Assembly (NCBI RefSeq): GCF_029218125.1
Contig: NZ_JARFXX010000010.1
Span: 23,349 to 87,348, forward strand
From: Oscillibacter faecalis_A
GTDB taxonomy: Bacteria; Bacillota; Clostridia; Oscillospirales; Oscillospiraceae
Direction: 5' to 3'
DNA length: 64,000 bases
Part shown: one piece after another, positions 50,229 through 57,758 of the stretch
How the letters are laid out: every line of letters starts with the position of its first letter
Numbering within the stretch: the stretch's first letter is position 1
Notes under the pieces: generated by a model
Seen by the model: only the letters and a program-made list of their open reading frames with translations
Database searches by the model: none
What the model was told of the DNA's origin: nothing
Made by a program: the position numbers and the translations under genes

Positions 50229-50961
50229 GCGGGAAATTCTCCGGGTTGTTGACCTTGAAAAAAAATTTCATAAGCTGGAGGTCCTGAAGGGCATCAACGT
50301 CAGCTTCCACGAAAATGAGGTTGTATCCATCATCGGCCCCTCCGGCGGCGGAAAGTCCACGTTCCTGCGCTGCCTGAACCTTTTGGAGCAGCCTACCTCC
50401 GGCCAGATTTTATTTGATGGTACGGACATCTGCTCCATCAAGGGCAAGGCCATCGACCAGTGCCGCCAGCGGATGGGTATGGTATTCCAGCAGTTCAACC
50501 TGTTCAACAACATGGACGTTATGCACAACCTGATCGCCGCCCCCACCCGCATCAAGGGCATGAGTCAGGAGGAGGCGCAGGATAAGGCCCTGTCCCTTCT
50601 TTCCAAGGTGGGCCTTGCCGACCGTGCCGACGCTTATCCCAGTCAGCTCTCCGGCGGTCAAAAGCAAAGAATCGCCATTGTACGCTCGCTGATGATGGAC
50701 CCGGAGGTCATGCTGTTTGATGAGCCCACCTCCGCGCTGGACCCGGAGATGATCGGCGAGGTGCTGGACGTTATGCGTGACCTTGCGGAAAGCGGCATGA
50801 CGATGATCGTGGTGACGCACGAAATGCGCTTTGCCCGGGAGGTCAGCAGCCGCACCATCTTCCTTGATGGCGGCACTATCGGCGAAGATAAGCCCTCCCA
50901 AGAGCTGTTCGCCCACCCCGAAAGCCCCCGGCTTGTCACGTTTCTCAATAAGGTTCTGTAA
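50218..50961 (+). CDS. Polar amino-acid ABC transporter ATP-binding protein
   Basis: A 247-residue ATPase (GlnQ/HisP type). Walker A is GPSGGGKSTFLR, the Q-loop is MVFQQFNLFNNM, the signature LSGGQKQRIAIVRSLMMDP and Walker B VMLFDEPTSALDPEM, with the H-loop in VVTHEMRFAREV. ATG 50218 lies inside the permease end after GGAAAGGAAG; an earlier in-frame start at 50188 is not needed. It closes the operon before a strong terminator. Confidence 0.95.
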   Translation: MENKREILRVVDLEKKFHKLEVLKGINVSFHENEVVSIIGPSGGGKSTFLRCLNLLEQPTSGQILFDGTDICSIKGKAIDQCRQRMGMVFQQFNLFNNMDVMHNLIAAPTRIKGMSQEEAQDKALSLLSKVGLADRADAYPSQLSGGQKQRIAIVRSLMMDPEVMLFDEPTSALDPEMIGEVLDVMRDLAESGMTMIVVTHEMRFAREVSSRTIFLDGGTIGEDKPSQELFAHPESPRLVTFLNKVL

Positions 50962-50973
50962 TCACGCAATTAT

Positions 50974-51016
50974 AAAAGAGCGCTGCATGGAGTATTCCAT
51001 GCAGCGCTCTTTTTCT
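50974..51016. terminator. Terminator of the amino-acid ABC operon
   Basis: A long perfect stem (AAAGAGCGCTGCATGGA / TCCATGCAGCGCTCTTT) followed by TTCTC. The spoIIR stop lies at 51017, so it also terminates that convergent gene. Confidence 0.9.
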
Positions 51017-51634
51017 CTATTCTGCCAGCCTTGCCTTCAATTTCTCCCATAGCTCCACAGTCTTGAATTTCAGCACATAGCCTTCGTCCGCCTCTGTAAT
51101 GAGCGCCACCTCATCCTCCGACAGACCAGCAGACAATGCTGCCGCCGGGACATCTGCCGCCGCTGTGGTACATAGGGGCGGAAACACCACGCACCACCAG
51201 TTTTTCCCGGCGGCATCGCCGATGAGTACCCGGAGTGCCAGATATTCCCCGGCCGGCAAAGAAAAACCGTCATATTCCCTGGTGGGGAATGCGGTCTCCG
51301 CCAGTTCCACCCTCACACCATAGGCATATCCAGTCTCCGCGACCGTGCGTTCCGCAGCAGACTTCAGTTCCGGCAGCGCCGCGTTTAGGCGCTTCTTAGC
51401 ATCACTGCGGCTTTCCGCCCCCGCCAGCAGCTCTGTAGCCCGCTTCAGAACCGTGTCCCGCACCCGTAGCTTCAGCGCTTGATCCGCCTCCGAATCCGAG
51501 TTTGCCAGCACATGAAGCCGAATCACCTTGTCCGCCAGCTCAGATTGCGTATGCAATGCCACAGCGCCGGAGGTCAGCACAAGCGCTGCAAAAACCATCA
51601 GGAACACTTCAATGGGATGTATCCGTTTTTTCAC
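51017..51634 (-). CDS. spoIIR: Stage II sporulation protein R (signalling protein for sigma-E activation)
   Basis: Forespore-made secreted protein that triggers SpoIIGA to process pro-sigma-E in the mother cell. The protein has an N-terminal signal/anchor segment (residues 8-26), then the family hallmark IRLHVLANSDSEADQALKLRVRDTVL around residues 38-63. The C-terminal half (LPAGEYLALRVLIGDAAGKNWWCVVFPPLC) is the second conserved block. Length 205. The GTG at 51634 follows AAAGGACGG, which is the 3' arm of a stem ending in six T residues. A sigma-F-like promoter lies inside that stem (see the regulatory feature), matching the known sigma-F control of spoIIR. Confidence 0.93.
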   Translation of the reverse strand: MKKRIHPIEVFLMVFAALVLTSGAVALHTQSELADKVIRLHVLANSDSEADQALKLRVRDTVLKRATELLAGAESRSDAKKRLNAALPELKSAAERTVAETGYAYGVRVELAETAFPTREYDGFSLPAGEYLALRVLIGDAAGKNWWCVVFPPLCTTAAADVPAAALSAGLSEDEVALITEADEGYVLKFKTVELWEKLKARLAE

Positions 51635-51697
51635 AAAAAATTTCCGTCCTTTCCGTAGGTATAACGGAATTTTGGACGGAAATGTCTGCTTTTATAC
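51635..51697 (-). promoter_or_regulatory. spoIIR sigma-F-like promoter inside a terminator-like, RBS-covering stem
   Basis: On the minus strand GTATA (51693-51697), 15-base spacer, GTCCAAAATT (51668-51677); 6 of 8 defined -10 bases match sigma-F. The outer stem pairs 51674-51683 with 51640-51649 (ATTTCCGTCC / GGACGGAAAT), a nested 6-bp stem pairs 51664-51669 with 51651-51656, and six T residues follow just before the GTG. The 3' arms contain the ribosome binding site. A transcript from this promoter would begin near 51661 and lack both 5' arms. Confidence 0.55.
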
Positions 51698-52558
51698 CAA
51701 TTTCTTTACCGGTTTGGCCACATAGGTCTGCTGATAGGACTTCTTCAGCACCTCCGCCGCCCGCTGTGCCTCCGCCGCGCTTTCAAAAATGCCGTAGACC
51801 GTCGGCCCCGAACCGCTCATTGCGGCATTGAGCGCACCGTGCGCCAGCAGGATTTCCTTGATTCGAAAGACCTCCTGGTACCGCTCCGGCAAAAACTCCT
51901 CAAAGACGTTGCAAAGCCTGTCCGTCACCCCGGTCAGCTCTCCCCCTTGCAGCGCGGCGGTCAGACCGGCAATATCCGGGCGCTTTGAGAGCACAGCCCC
52001 ATCCGCCAGCACAAACAGCTCCGGCGTGGAAATGCCAAAATCCGGCTTGCACAATACGATTTGGCACACCGGCAAGGGCGGCAAATCCGTTAGCCGCTCT
52101 CCCCGGCCCTTTGCCAGACTTGTCCCGCCGGAAACGCAGAACGGCACATCGCTCCCCACGGTCAGTCCGATGGCCCGCAAAGCCTCGTCCGGCATTCCGG
52201 CGGCGTACAGCCTCCGCAGGCACCGCAGCAGCGCCGCCACATCAGCGCTGCCGCCTCCCAAGCCCGCAAAGGCGGGTATGTTTTTTTCCAGCCGCACCGT
52301 CAGCGGCGGCACGGGAACTCCCAGCGCCGCGAAAAACGCCTCCGCCGCCCGCTGCTCCATGGAGACCTTATCAGCCGGAAGGGAAAATGCCTCTCCGGTC
52401 AGAAGCGTAAAGCCGGTTCCCCTCTCCTCCACCGTTATGACATCGCAAAGGGAAACCGTCTGCATAACCATCCGCAGCTCATGATAGCCATCCGCTCTCC
52501 GACCCAGAATATCCAGCGCCAGATTGATTTTTGCCGGTGCAAGCTCCTGTGTCCTCAT
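51692..52558 (-). CDS. ispE: 4-diphosphocytidyl-2-C-methyl-D-erythritol kinase
   Basis: GHMP kinase of the MEP isoprenoid pathway, 288 residues; it phosphorylates CDP-ME with ATP. APAKINLALDILGRRADGYHEL is the N-terminal substrate-binding block, PAFAGLGGGSADVAALLR the phosphate-binding GHMP loop, and MSGSGPTVYGIF the C-terminal motif. Its ATG overlaps the DUF1015 stop (ATGA). A second MEP gene, ispH, lies at 16237-18186. The 3' end overlaps the -35 of the spoIIR promoter. Confidence 0.95.
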   Translation of the reverse strand: MRTQELAPAKINLALDILGRRADGYHELRMVMQTVSLCDVITVEERGTGFTLLTGEAFSLPADKVSMEQRAAEAFFAALGVPVPPLTVRLEKNIPAFAGLGGGSADVAALLRCLRRLYAAGMPDEALRAIGLTVGSDVPFCVSGGTSLAKGRGERLTDLPPLPVCQIVLCKPDFGISTPELFVLADGAVLSKRPDIAGLTAALQGGELTGVTDRLCNVFEEFLPERYQEVFRIKEILLAHGALNAAMSGSGPTVYGIFESAAEAQRAAEVLKKSYQQTYVAKPVKKLV

Positions 52559-53838
52559 CGAATTTTCCGCGCCTCCAAATAGTACCGCTTATCCTCCGCC
52601 GCGCCCATGGAAAAGGTCTTGCGCGGCAGAACACCGTCCGCCATAACTGTGGAAAAAAGCTGGTCCTTTCCCATAACTGGCAGTAAAAATGCCAGATTTC
52701 CGGGCTTTTGCCCCAGCTCCCGGGCCGTGTCATCCCCATGGATATAGTCCACCGTGGTCTCCGGGTGAATCTTCAGATAGGTGTCCAAAAAGCTCTGAAG
52801 CGTCCCCACCGCCAGCTGCGCCTTCGGCGCGGGAACGCACCAGCGTTCCTGACGGTCCCGGCTGCAAACCTCTATCGAATGTCCTTCCACACCGCCGATT
52901 CGGGCATCCGGGTAAAATTCCAAGAACGCCTTCCACAACGTTTCCTCGTCCACATGGAACAGTACCCGATGAATCGGCGCGAATTGCAGCGCGGGGTCAT
53001 GAAGGTTCACCACCTCCACCAGCGCGTACCGCGCCGGGAGGGACGCCCACTGCTCCGGCGGCGTCACCTTTTTCAGATCTTCATAGCAGGTCCTGGCAGT
53101 AGCCAGCGAATGATTTCCGTCCCCCACGGCAAACAGCAGCGGCGCGGCATCTGCCCTACCGTATTTTTTCGCCATGGCCTCCGGTGTGATCAGTCCGCGC
53201 AGCGCTGCTGCCGTGCGCTCCATCTGCGCCTCGGTCAGCCGGTAGCCCGCCGCACGGCCGCCGCCCAGCATCAGGTCCGTATCGTACAGCCGCTCCATAT
53301 CATCTTTTTCGCTCTCAAGCGGCGAAATGACCGTATGCGCCGGGTCATCAATGAGCAGCATGACATGGGGCAACTCCAGCGCCGCGTGCTCCCGGACCCG
53401 GACACGGGGCGGAATCCGCTCCAGCACCGTCCCCTCCGTGGCGCGAATCAGTGCTTTGGAGCCGGGAGTAAAATCGTATTGCTCCAAGTCAATACGCCCC
53501 ACAATACCGTGCCGGATACGTCCATCGGACTGCGTTCGCTCCACATATACAAGAGAATCCGGCACAGAACGGAATCTGTTTTCCGCAAGATACGTTTCCA
53601 TACAGGCATTCACAGCCTGAATGCGCTGCTCCACATCGGGCCGGTCCAAGTAGACCTCCGGCAGCACCAGCCGCAGCGCCGTGGGTGCCTCTCCCACCTC
53701 TTGCTCCACTTTCTGCCAATAAGCAGGCTGCGAAGTAAACTGGTCACAGGCGATTACCGCCCATTTCCGCATATCCCGGACATTCGGCAGCAGAATATCC
53801 GCCGGATAAAAGCCGGTTTCCTGAAAGCTCTGGTTCAT
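52555..53838 (-). CDS. DUF1015 domain-containing protein
   Basis: A 427-residue protein of unknown function. Family marks are FYPADILLPNVRDMRKWAVIACDQFTSQPAYW at the N-terminus (first part, GFYPADILLP), AVGDGNHSLATARTCYEDLKK in the middle and DYIHGDDTARELG near the C-terminus, the last resembling an aspartate-rich active site. DUF1015 proteins are widespread in anaerobes, sometimes next to serine or D-3-phosphoglycerate genes. Here the gene is coupled to ispE by a four-base overlap. No enzymatic role is established. Confidence 0.85.
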   Translation of the reverse strand: MNQSFQETGFYPADILLPNVRDMRKWAVIACDQFTSQPAYWQKVEQEVGEAPTALRLVLPEVYLDRPDVEQRIQAVNACMETYLAENRFRSVPDSLVYVERTQSDGRIRHGIVGRIDLEQYDFTPGSKALIRATEGTVLERIPPRVRVREHAALELPHVMLLIDDPAHTVISPLESEKDDMERLYDTDLMLGGGRAAGYRLTEAQMERTAAALRGLITPEAMAKKYGRADAAPLLFAVGDGNHSLATARTCYEDLKKVTPPEQWASLPARYALVEVVNLHDPALQFAPIHRVLFHVDEETLWKAFLEFYPDARIGGVEGHSIEVCSRDRQERWCVPAPKAQLAVGTLQSFLDTYLKIHPETTVDYIHGDDTARELGQKPGNLAFLLPVMGKDQLFSTVMADGVLPRKTFSMGAAEDKRYYLEARKIR

Positions 53839-53946
53839 AGCGTCTCCTTATTTTTTCAATCATGCTGTCCAATGCCGACAGCGCGCATAAATATTCCGTC
53901 CTTGGGCAATATAGCCACAGATCAATCCAAACAGGAGGTTTCTGAC

Positions 53947-54165
53947 ATGATGGACAAGATCGCGCTGATACTGGTGATCGTAGGTGCCCTGAACTGGGGC
54001 GGTATCGGCATTTTCGGTTTCGATACGGTCGCTTTCCTCTTTGGCGGCCAGACCGCAGTCCTTTCCCGAATCATCTACGCACTGGTGGGCCTTGCCGGAC
54101 TGTGGTGCATCACGCTGCTGTTCCGGGACACGGAGCACGGCACCGGCCAAGCTCACACGGCCTGA
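53947..54165 (+). CDS. DUF378 small membrane protein
   Basis: A 72-residue protein with two hydrophobic helices: KIALILVIVGALNWGGIGIFGFD (residues about 4-26) and VLSRIIYALVGLAGLWCITLLF. The GALNWGL-type motif GALNWGGIG is diagnostic of DUF378. Function unknown. AGGAGG precedes ATG 53947 (a second ATG follows at 53950). A terminator follows its stop and the gene stands alone, convergent to rqcH. Confidence 0.85.
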   Translation: MMDKIALILVIVGALNWGGIGIFGFDTVAFLFGGQTAVLSRIIYALVGLAGLWCITLLFRDTEHGTGQAHTA

Positions 54166-54176
54166 GCACCTTGGAA

Positions 54177-54202
54177 AAAAGAGCGCCTGTGGGCGCTCTT
54201 TT
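54177..54202. terminator. Terminator between the DUF378 gene and rqcH
   Basis: Stem AAAAGAGCGCC / GGCGCTCTTTT with a 4-base loop and a T run, between two convergent stop codons. Confidence 0.9.
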
Positions 54203-55951
54203 TTACTTTCCGAGCTGCATAGCCTTAACGGCCTCCGCGTCCGGCGTAACATTCACCGTGCGGTACGTGGTGTAGATCACCATGCCCGGCCTGCCGCCCG
54301 CCGGTTTTTTTACATTTTTCACCTGCGTGCAGTCCACCGGCACGTTGGCGCCGCCCTGTGCCTGTGAATAGAACGCCGCCAATATAGCGGCCTCCGTAAC
54401 GTCCCGGTCTGTGGGCTCCCGCCCGCCGGTGCAGAGGATAACATGGGAGCCGTGGAGCTTTTGCACATGGAACCACAAATCCCGATAGTCGGCATCCTTT
54501 AGTGTCAGCTTATCGTTTTGCCGGTTATTTCGTCCCACCAGCACGCGCAGACCGTCGGTGGTTCGAAATTCTCTTGGCTTCGATGGCCGCTGCGGCAGCT
54601 TTTTCCCCTGCTTACGGATAAAACCGGCATCCTTCAGCTCATTGCGGATGTCCGTGAAATCCTGTTCCGTCTCCGCCTGTTCGATCTCCTGCAAAACACT
54701 TTCCAGATAGGCAAGATCACGGCGGGCCAGCGCCATCTGCTCCCGGAGATATTTTTCCGCCGTTTTTGCCTTGGTGTAGCGCTTATAGTATTTGGCGGCA
54801 TTCTGCTGCGGCGTCAGTAGCGGATCCAAGGGAATTGTGATCTCCGCCTGCTGCTCATCGTAGTAATTTTCGCAGACCAGTCTGCTCTGTCCCCGCTCCA
54901 TCCGGTAGAGGTTGGCAGTGATCAGGTCTCCCTTCAGCCGCAGGGCGTCCCGCTCCTGTGTGGCGGCATAGTCCTTTTCCTGTATCGCCAGCTTCCGCCG
55001 CCCCCGGTCCCGGGCGTTCGTGGCGGTGCGGATCAGGTCCGCGCCGCGCTGGCGTACCCGCTCCTGCTTTTCCTTGGCTTCGTAAAAGTGGTCCAGCAGC
55101 TCTGAAAAGCTGCCAAAGGTTTCCGATTCCACCGCCGCGCCATACTGGTGAATGGGCAGCGCCGCAAAATCGAACAGCTCGCCGTTTCGCTTCAGCAGCG
55201 TTGCTGTGAAGTTATTTTCCTTTATAGTGCTTATAAATGAAAAGAAAACATTCTTGAAGTATACCCGTCCGGCTTCATCCAGTTGGCACACCCGGCCATC
55301 TGTTTCCCCGCAGACCCGGAAGGCCAGCTCCCGGGCCATCAAGGGCGAAATCCCAAAATAGGTGTCCAGCAAAAAGCGGTCAAGTTGGGTTTCCTGCGGC
55401 ACATCTGCCAAATGCTCATCAAAGCCCGCCTCGGTTTCCTCCAAAAGCGGCAGACGCCCGGTGGAGGCGGGCTGCTCGTAGAATAACCCCGGAAGCACCT
55501 GCCGCTGCGCGGACATTTCCACATCCACCCGGCGCATACAATCGATGATGCGGCCCTCTCCGTCCAATAAAATCAGGTTAGACCTGCGCCCCATGGCCTC
55601 CAATACCAATGTCCGGTGTCCCGGCTGACCAAAATCATCCGTTACATCCAGCTCAATGCGGACAAGCCGCTCCAACCCCGGCTGGGTAATGTCCGCAACT
55701 CTGGCTCCTACCAAGTGCTTTCGCAACAGCATACAAAACATCGGCGGCTCCGCCGGATTATCCCGCAGCAGCTCTGTCAACTGAAGGCGGGGTGCGTTGG
55801 CGCCGGCGTTCAGCAAAAGCCGCTTATTGCCCCGCAGAAGCAGAATGACCTGATCCCGAGCAGGCTGCTGCACCTTGTCAATTCGTAAATTCAAAAGCTG
55901 CGGGCGCAGCTCCTCTGTCAGCGCCCGGAGCGTGATGGCGTCTAATGGCAT
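54203..55951 (-). CDS. rqcH: Ribosome quality control factor RqcH (NFACT/Rqc2 homologue)
   Basis: A 582-residue NFACT-family protein that binds stalled 50S-peptidyl-tRNA and adds C-terminal alanine tails that mark nascent chains for degradation. NFACT-N includes LNLRIDKVQQPARDQVIL and VLEAMGRRSNLILLDGEGRIIDCMRRVD (only LEAMGRRSNLILL need be quoted), then a long coiled-coil segment (about residues 275-430). The NFACT-R domain near the end reads WFHVQKLHGSHVILC. The gene is followed by a terminator and preceded by mrnC on the same strand, three bases away. Confidence 0.92.
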   Translation of the reverse strand: MPLDAITLRALTEELRPQLLNLRIDKVQQPARDQVILLLRGNKRLLLNAGANAPRLQLTELLRDNPAEPPMFCMLLRKHLVGARVADITQPGLERLVRIELDVTDDFGQPGHRTLVLEAMGRRSNLILLDGEGRIIDCMRRVDVEMSAQRQVLPGLFYEQPASTGRLPLLEETEAGFDEHLADVPQETQLDRFLLDTYFGISPLMARELAFRVCGETDGRVCQLDEAGRVYFKNVFFSFISTIKENNFTATLLKRNGELFDFAALPIHQYGAAVESETFGSFSELLDHFYEAKEKQERVRQRGADLIRTATNARDRGRRKLAIQEKDYAATQERDALRLKGDLITANLYRMERGQSRLVCENYYDEQQAEITIPLDPLLTPQQNAAKYYKRYTKAKTAEKYLREQMALARRDLAYLESVLQEIEQAETEQDFTDIRNELKDAGFIRKQGKKLPQRPSKPREFRTTDGLRVLVGRNNRQNDKLTLKDADYRDLWFHVQKLHGSHVILCTGGREPTDRDVTEAAILAAFYSQAQGGANVPVDCTQVKNVKKPAGGRPGMVIYTTYRTVNVTPDAEAVKAMQLGK

Positions 55952-55954
55952 GGC

Positions 55955-56356
55955 TTATTCCTCCATCATTTTGTCAAACAGCTCACTGACCCGCTGACGC
56001 TGCCCGCTAAGATACAACCAGCCAAACAGTGCCTCCAGCGCCGTAGCCGTGCTGTACTGTGCGCGGCTGGCATGGTGGGGGACGGAATGCACCTGCGCGT
56101 TTCTGCCCCGCCGGAACACGGCGGTCTCCTCCTCCGTCAGCAGCGGCAAAATCTTTTCGGCATACTCCGCCTGCTTTTCCGCCCGTACCAGTTGAATCGT
56201 CGCCTGATGGAGCCCCTTCCCGGTGGCCTTACCGTGGGCGCACAGCCAGCCGCGCACCAGCAGCTCAAAAACCGCGTCCCCCATGTGAGCAAGTCCAATG
56301 GAGCTGATGCCCCGCAGCTGGTCCTCCGTCATCTGAATTTCAAAATGGTTCTCCAT
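55955..56356 (-). CDS. mrnC: Mini-ribonuclease III
   Basis: RNase III catalytic domain without a dsRNA-binding domain, 133 residues; it matures 23S rRNA ends in Firmicutes. IGLAHMGDAVFELLVR holds the catalytic Asp27, and QYSTATALEALFGWLYLSG the second metal-binding cluster (Glu in ALEALFG). ATG 56356 is preceded by AAGGAGC. A hairpin with a T-rich tail lies in its leader. It runs directly into rqcH. Confidence 0.93.
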   Translation of the reverse strand: MENHFEIQMTEDQLRGISSIGLAHMGDAVFELLVRGWLCAHGKATGKGLHQATIQLVRAEKQAEYAEKILPLLTEEETAVFRRGRNAQVHSVPHHASRAQYSTATALEALFGWLYLSGQRQRVSELFDKMMEE

Positions 56357-56375
56357 ACAAGCTCCTTACAAGGAA

Positions 56376-56400
56376 AAAGATTTGCATTCCGCAAATCTTT
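56376..56400 (-). terminator. Terminator-like hairpin in the mrnC leader
   Basis: Perfect stem AAAGATTTGC / GCAAATCTTT with a 5-base loop, followed on the minus strand by TTTTTCC and then the mrnC ribosome binding site. With no minus-strand gene close upstream, an attenuator is possible. Confidence 0.45.
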
Positions 56401-56497
56401 CAAGAATTTTCAACTCTTATATTACCACAAAAACCGAAAAAATTCAAGTCTTGTTCCGCTCTCGGCTCCGGGTGTATAGAATCTCTGAGGTGATTTC

Positions 56498-56929
56498 ATG
56501 AATTCTCTTTTCCCTATTTCCTCTCCCTCGGTCATTTACCGAGAGCTGGCAGCCTGTGCGCCCATTTTGGAAAAATTCGGCATGGTGCTCTCCCCTGCCG
56601 AGACCGCCGCGCTGGCGGAGCAGCAGTCCGCCGCCCTGCGGAGCAGCGGGCGCATCGACTTGAGCGGAGGCGCTGTAAAGCAGTTAGCACTGATATTCTG
56701 CGACTCTCCTTATATTCTCCGCGCAGACTGGCCGGATATGCTGGCGCAGCTTCTCTCCCTGTTCTATGCGCTGAAAAATGAAACCGCTGACCACATCGGG
56801 GATACGGCGCTCATTAACGCCATGTACCTACGTTTTCACAGTGTCGGCGGCGATATGGACGCACTGGCAGGCACGCCGCCGGAATGGCTCCGACACGCCG
56901 CCGAAGGAGGGGATTTGGATGAGCTGTGA
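56498..56929 (+). CDS. Unknown protein, DUF6323-like
   Basis: A 143-residue, largely helical protein. It starts MNSLFPISSPSVIYRELAAC and has VLSPAETAALAEQQSAALRSSGRIDLSGG around residue 30, then a helical C-terminal half with INAMYLRFHSVGGDMDAL. I recall similar proteins as DUF6323, always next to a DUF6179 gene in Clostridia; this naming is from memory. No signal, membrane or catalytic motif is seen. AGGTG precedes the ATG. The next gene begins within its last 11 bases. Confidence 0.65.
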   Translation: MNSLFPISSPSVIYRELAACAPILEKFGMVLSPAETAALAEQQSAALRSSGRIDLSGGAVKQLALIFCDSPYILRADWPDMLAQLLSLFYALKNETADHIGDTALINAMYLRFHSVGGDMDALAGTPPEWLRHAAEGGDLDEL

Positions 56930-57758
56930 ATTGTCTTTCTCCATCACACTCAGCGCCGAGGACACGCTCCGGGCGCAGGAGGCCCTCTGGCGTATTGTGA
57001 GCCGGCAGGCTATGCTCTATGCCCCGGAGAGCAGCTCCCTGCCAATAGAAACCGTGACCGCCTTAACGAAATCCGTCCTTCTGACGCTGAACGCAGCGCA
57101 AAACCCGGCCATTTTGCTGGCCCCGGACTTAGATGCACTGTTCCGGCAAGGGCAGCGGCGGCTTCGTCAAAAGGCCGCCCTTGCCCATGTGCTTTGGAAG
57201 CGGGCCACTGCAATGCAGCCACCGCCGAAGCACTGCTTTCTGCAAGACACACTGCACAGCCTGCGCGATTTTCCGGCGCGCTATGACTGGCGCTTTTTCG
57301 CACAGGAAATTCCGTGCAGCATTGACTATCAACTATTCCTGCCGGTCCCGGAGACGTTGGTCGGTGTTGATTATGTTTTGGAGTGGCTGCGGCGGCTCTG
57401 TATAGAGCTGGACATTTTGAGCCGCTTTGACGCAGCAGCGGTACACACTGTTCTCTCCGAATTCCGTCCCGATTACCAAACCCTCTGTATCAATCTCTTA
57501 GAGCTGCCGCTCTCTCATGCTATCGCTCTGGCAGCGCTGGGGGAGGATGCACGGCTGCTGCCGCTGTCCCCTCCCCAGCGCCAACGTCTGAAGCGCCTTT
57601 TTCTCAGTCAGCCGCCGGATAGCTGTCAGGCATTTCTATCCAACATCGCCCGGTCCCTCTGTGATACCCTCAACGTCACTTCCCCGCAGACCCAGCGCTA
57701 CGTGGAAACCTTTGCGTGCACTCTGATGCCCCGCTTGAAAGCGGCACGGCACACTTAA
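56919..57758 (+). CDS. Unknown protein, DUF6179-like
   Basis: A 279-residue helical protein with no signal peptide or clear catalytic motif. It contains ALWRIVSRQAMLYAP near the N-terminus, IPCSIDYQLFLPVPETLVGVDYVLEWLR (only IDYQLFLPVPE need be noted) around residue 138, and C-terminal helices. I recall it as a DUF6179-type protein. It is translated from ATG 56919, behind GAAGGAGG and inside the end of the previous gene, so the two products probably form a complex. Its stop interlocks with that of the opposite-strand decarboxylase gene (TTAA at 57755-57758). Confidence 0.65.
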   Translation: MSCELSFSITLSAEDTLRAQEALWRIVSRQAMLYAPESSSLPIETVTALTKSVLLTLNAAQNPAILLAPDLDALFRQGQRRLRQKAALAHVLWKRATAMQPPPKHCFLQDTLHSLRDFPARYDWRFFAQEIPCSIDYQLFLPVPETLVGVDYVLEWLRRLCIELDILSRFDAAAVHTVLSEFRPDYQTLCINLLELPLSHAIALAALGEDARLLPLSPPQRQRLKRLFLSQPPDSCQAFLSNIARSLCDTLNVTSPQTQRYVETFACTLMPRLKAARHT

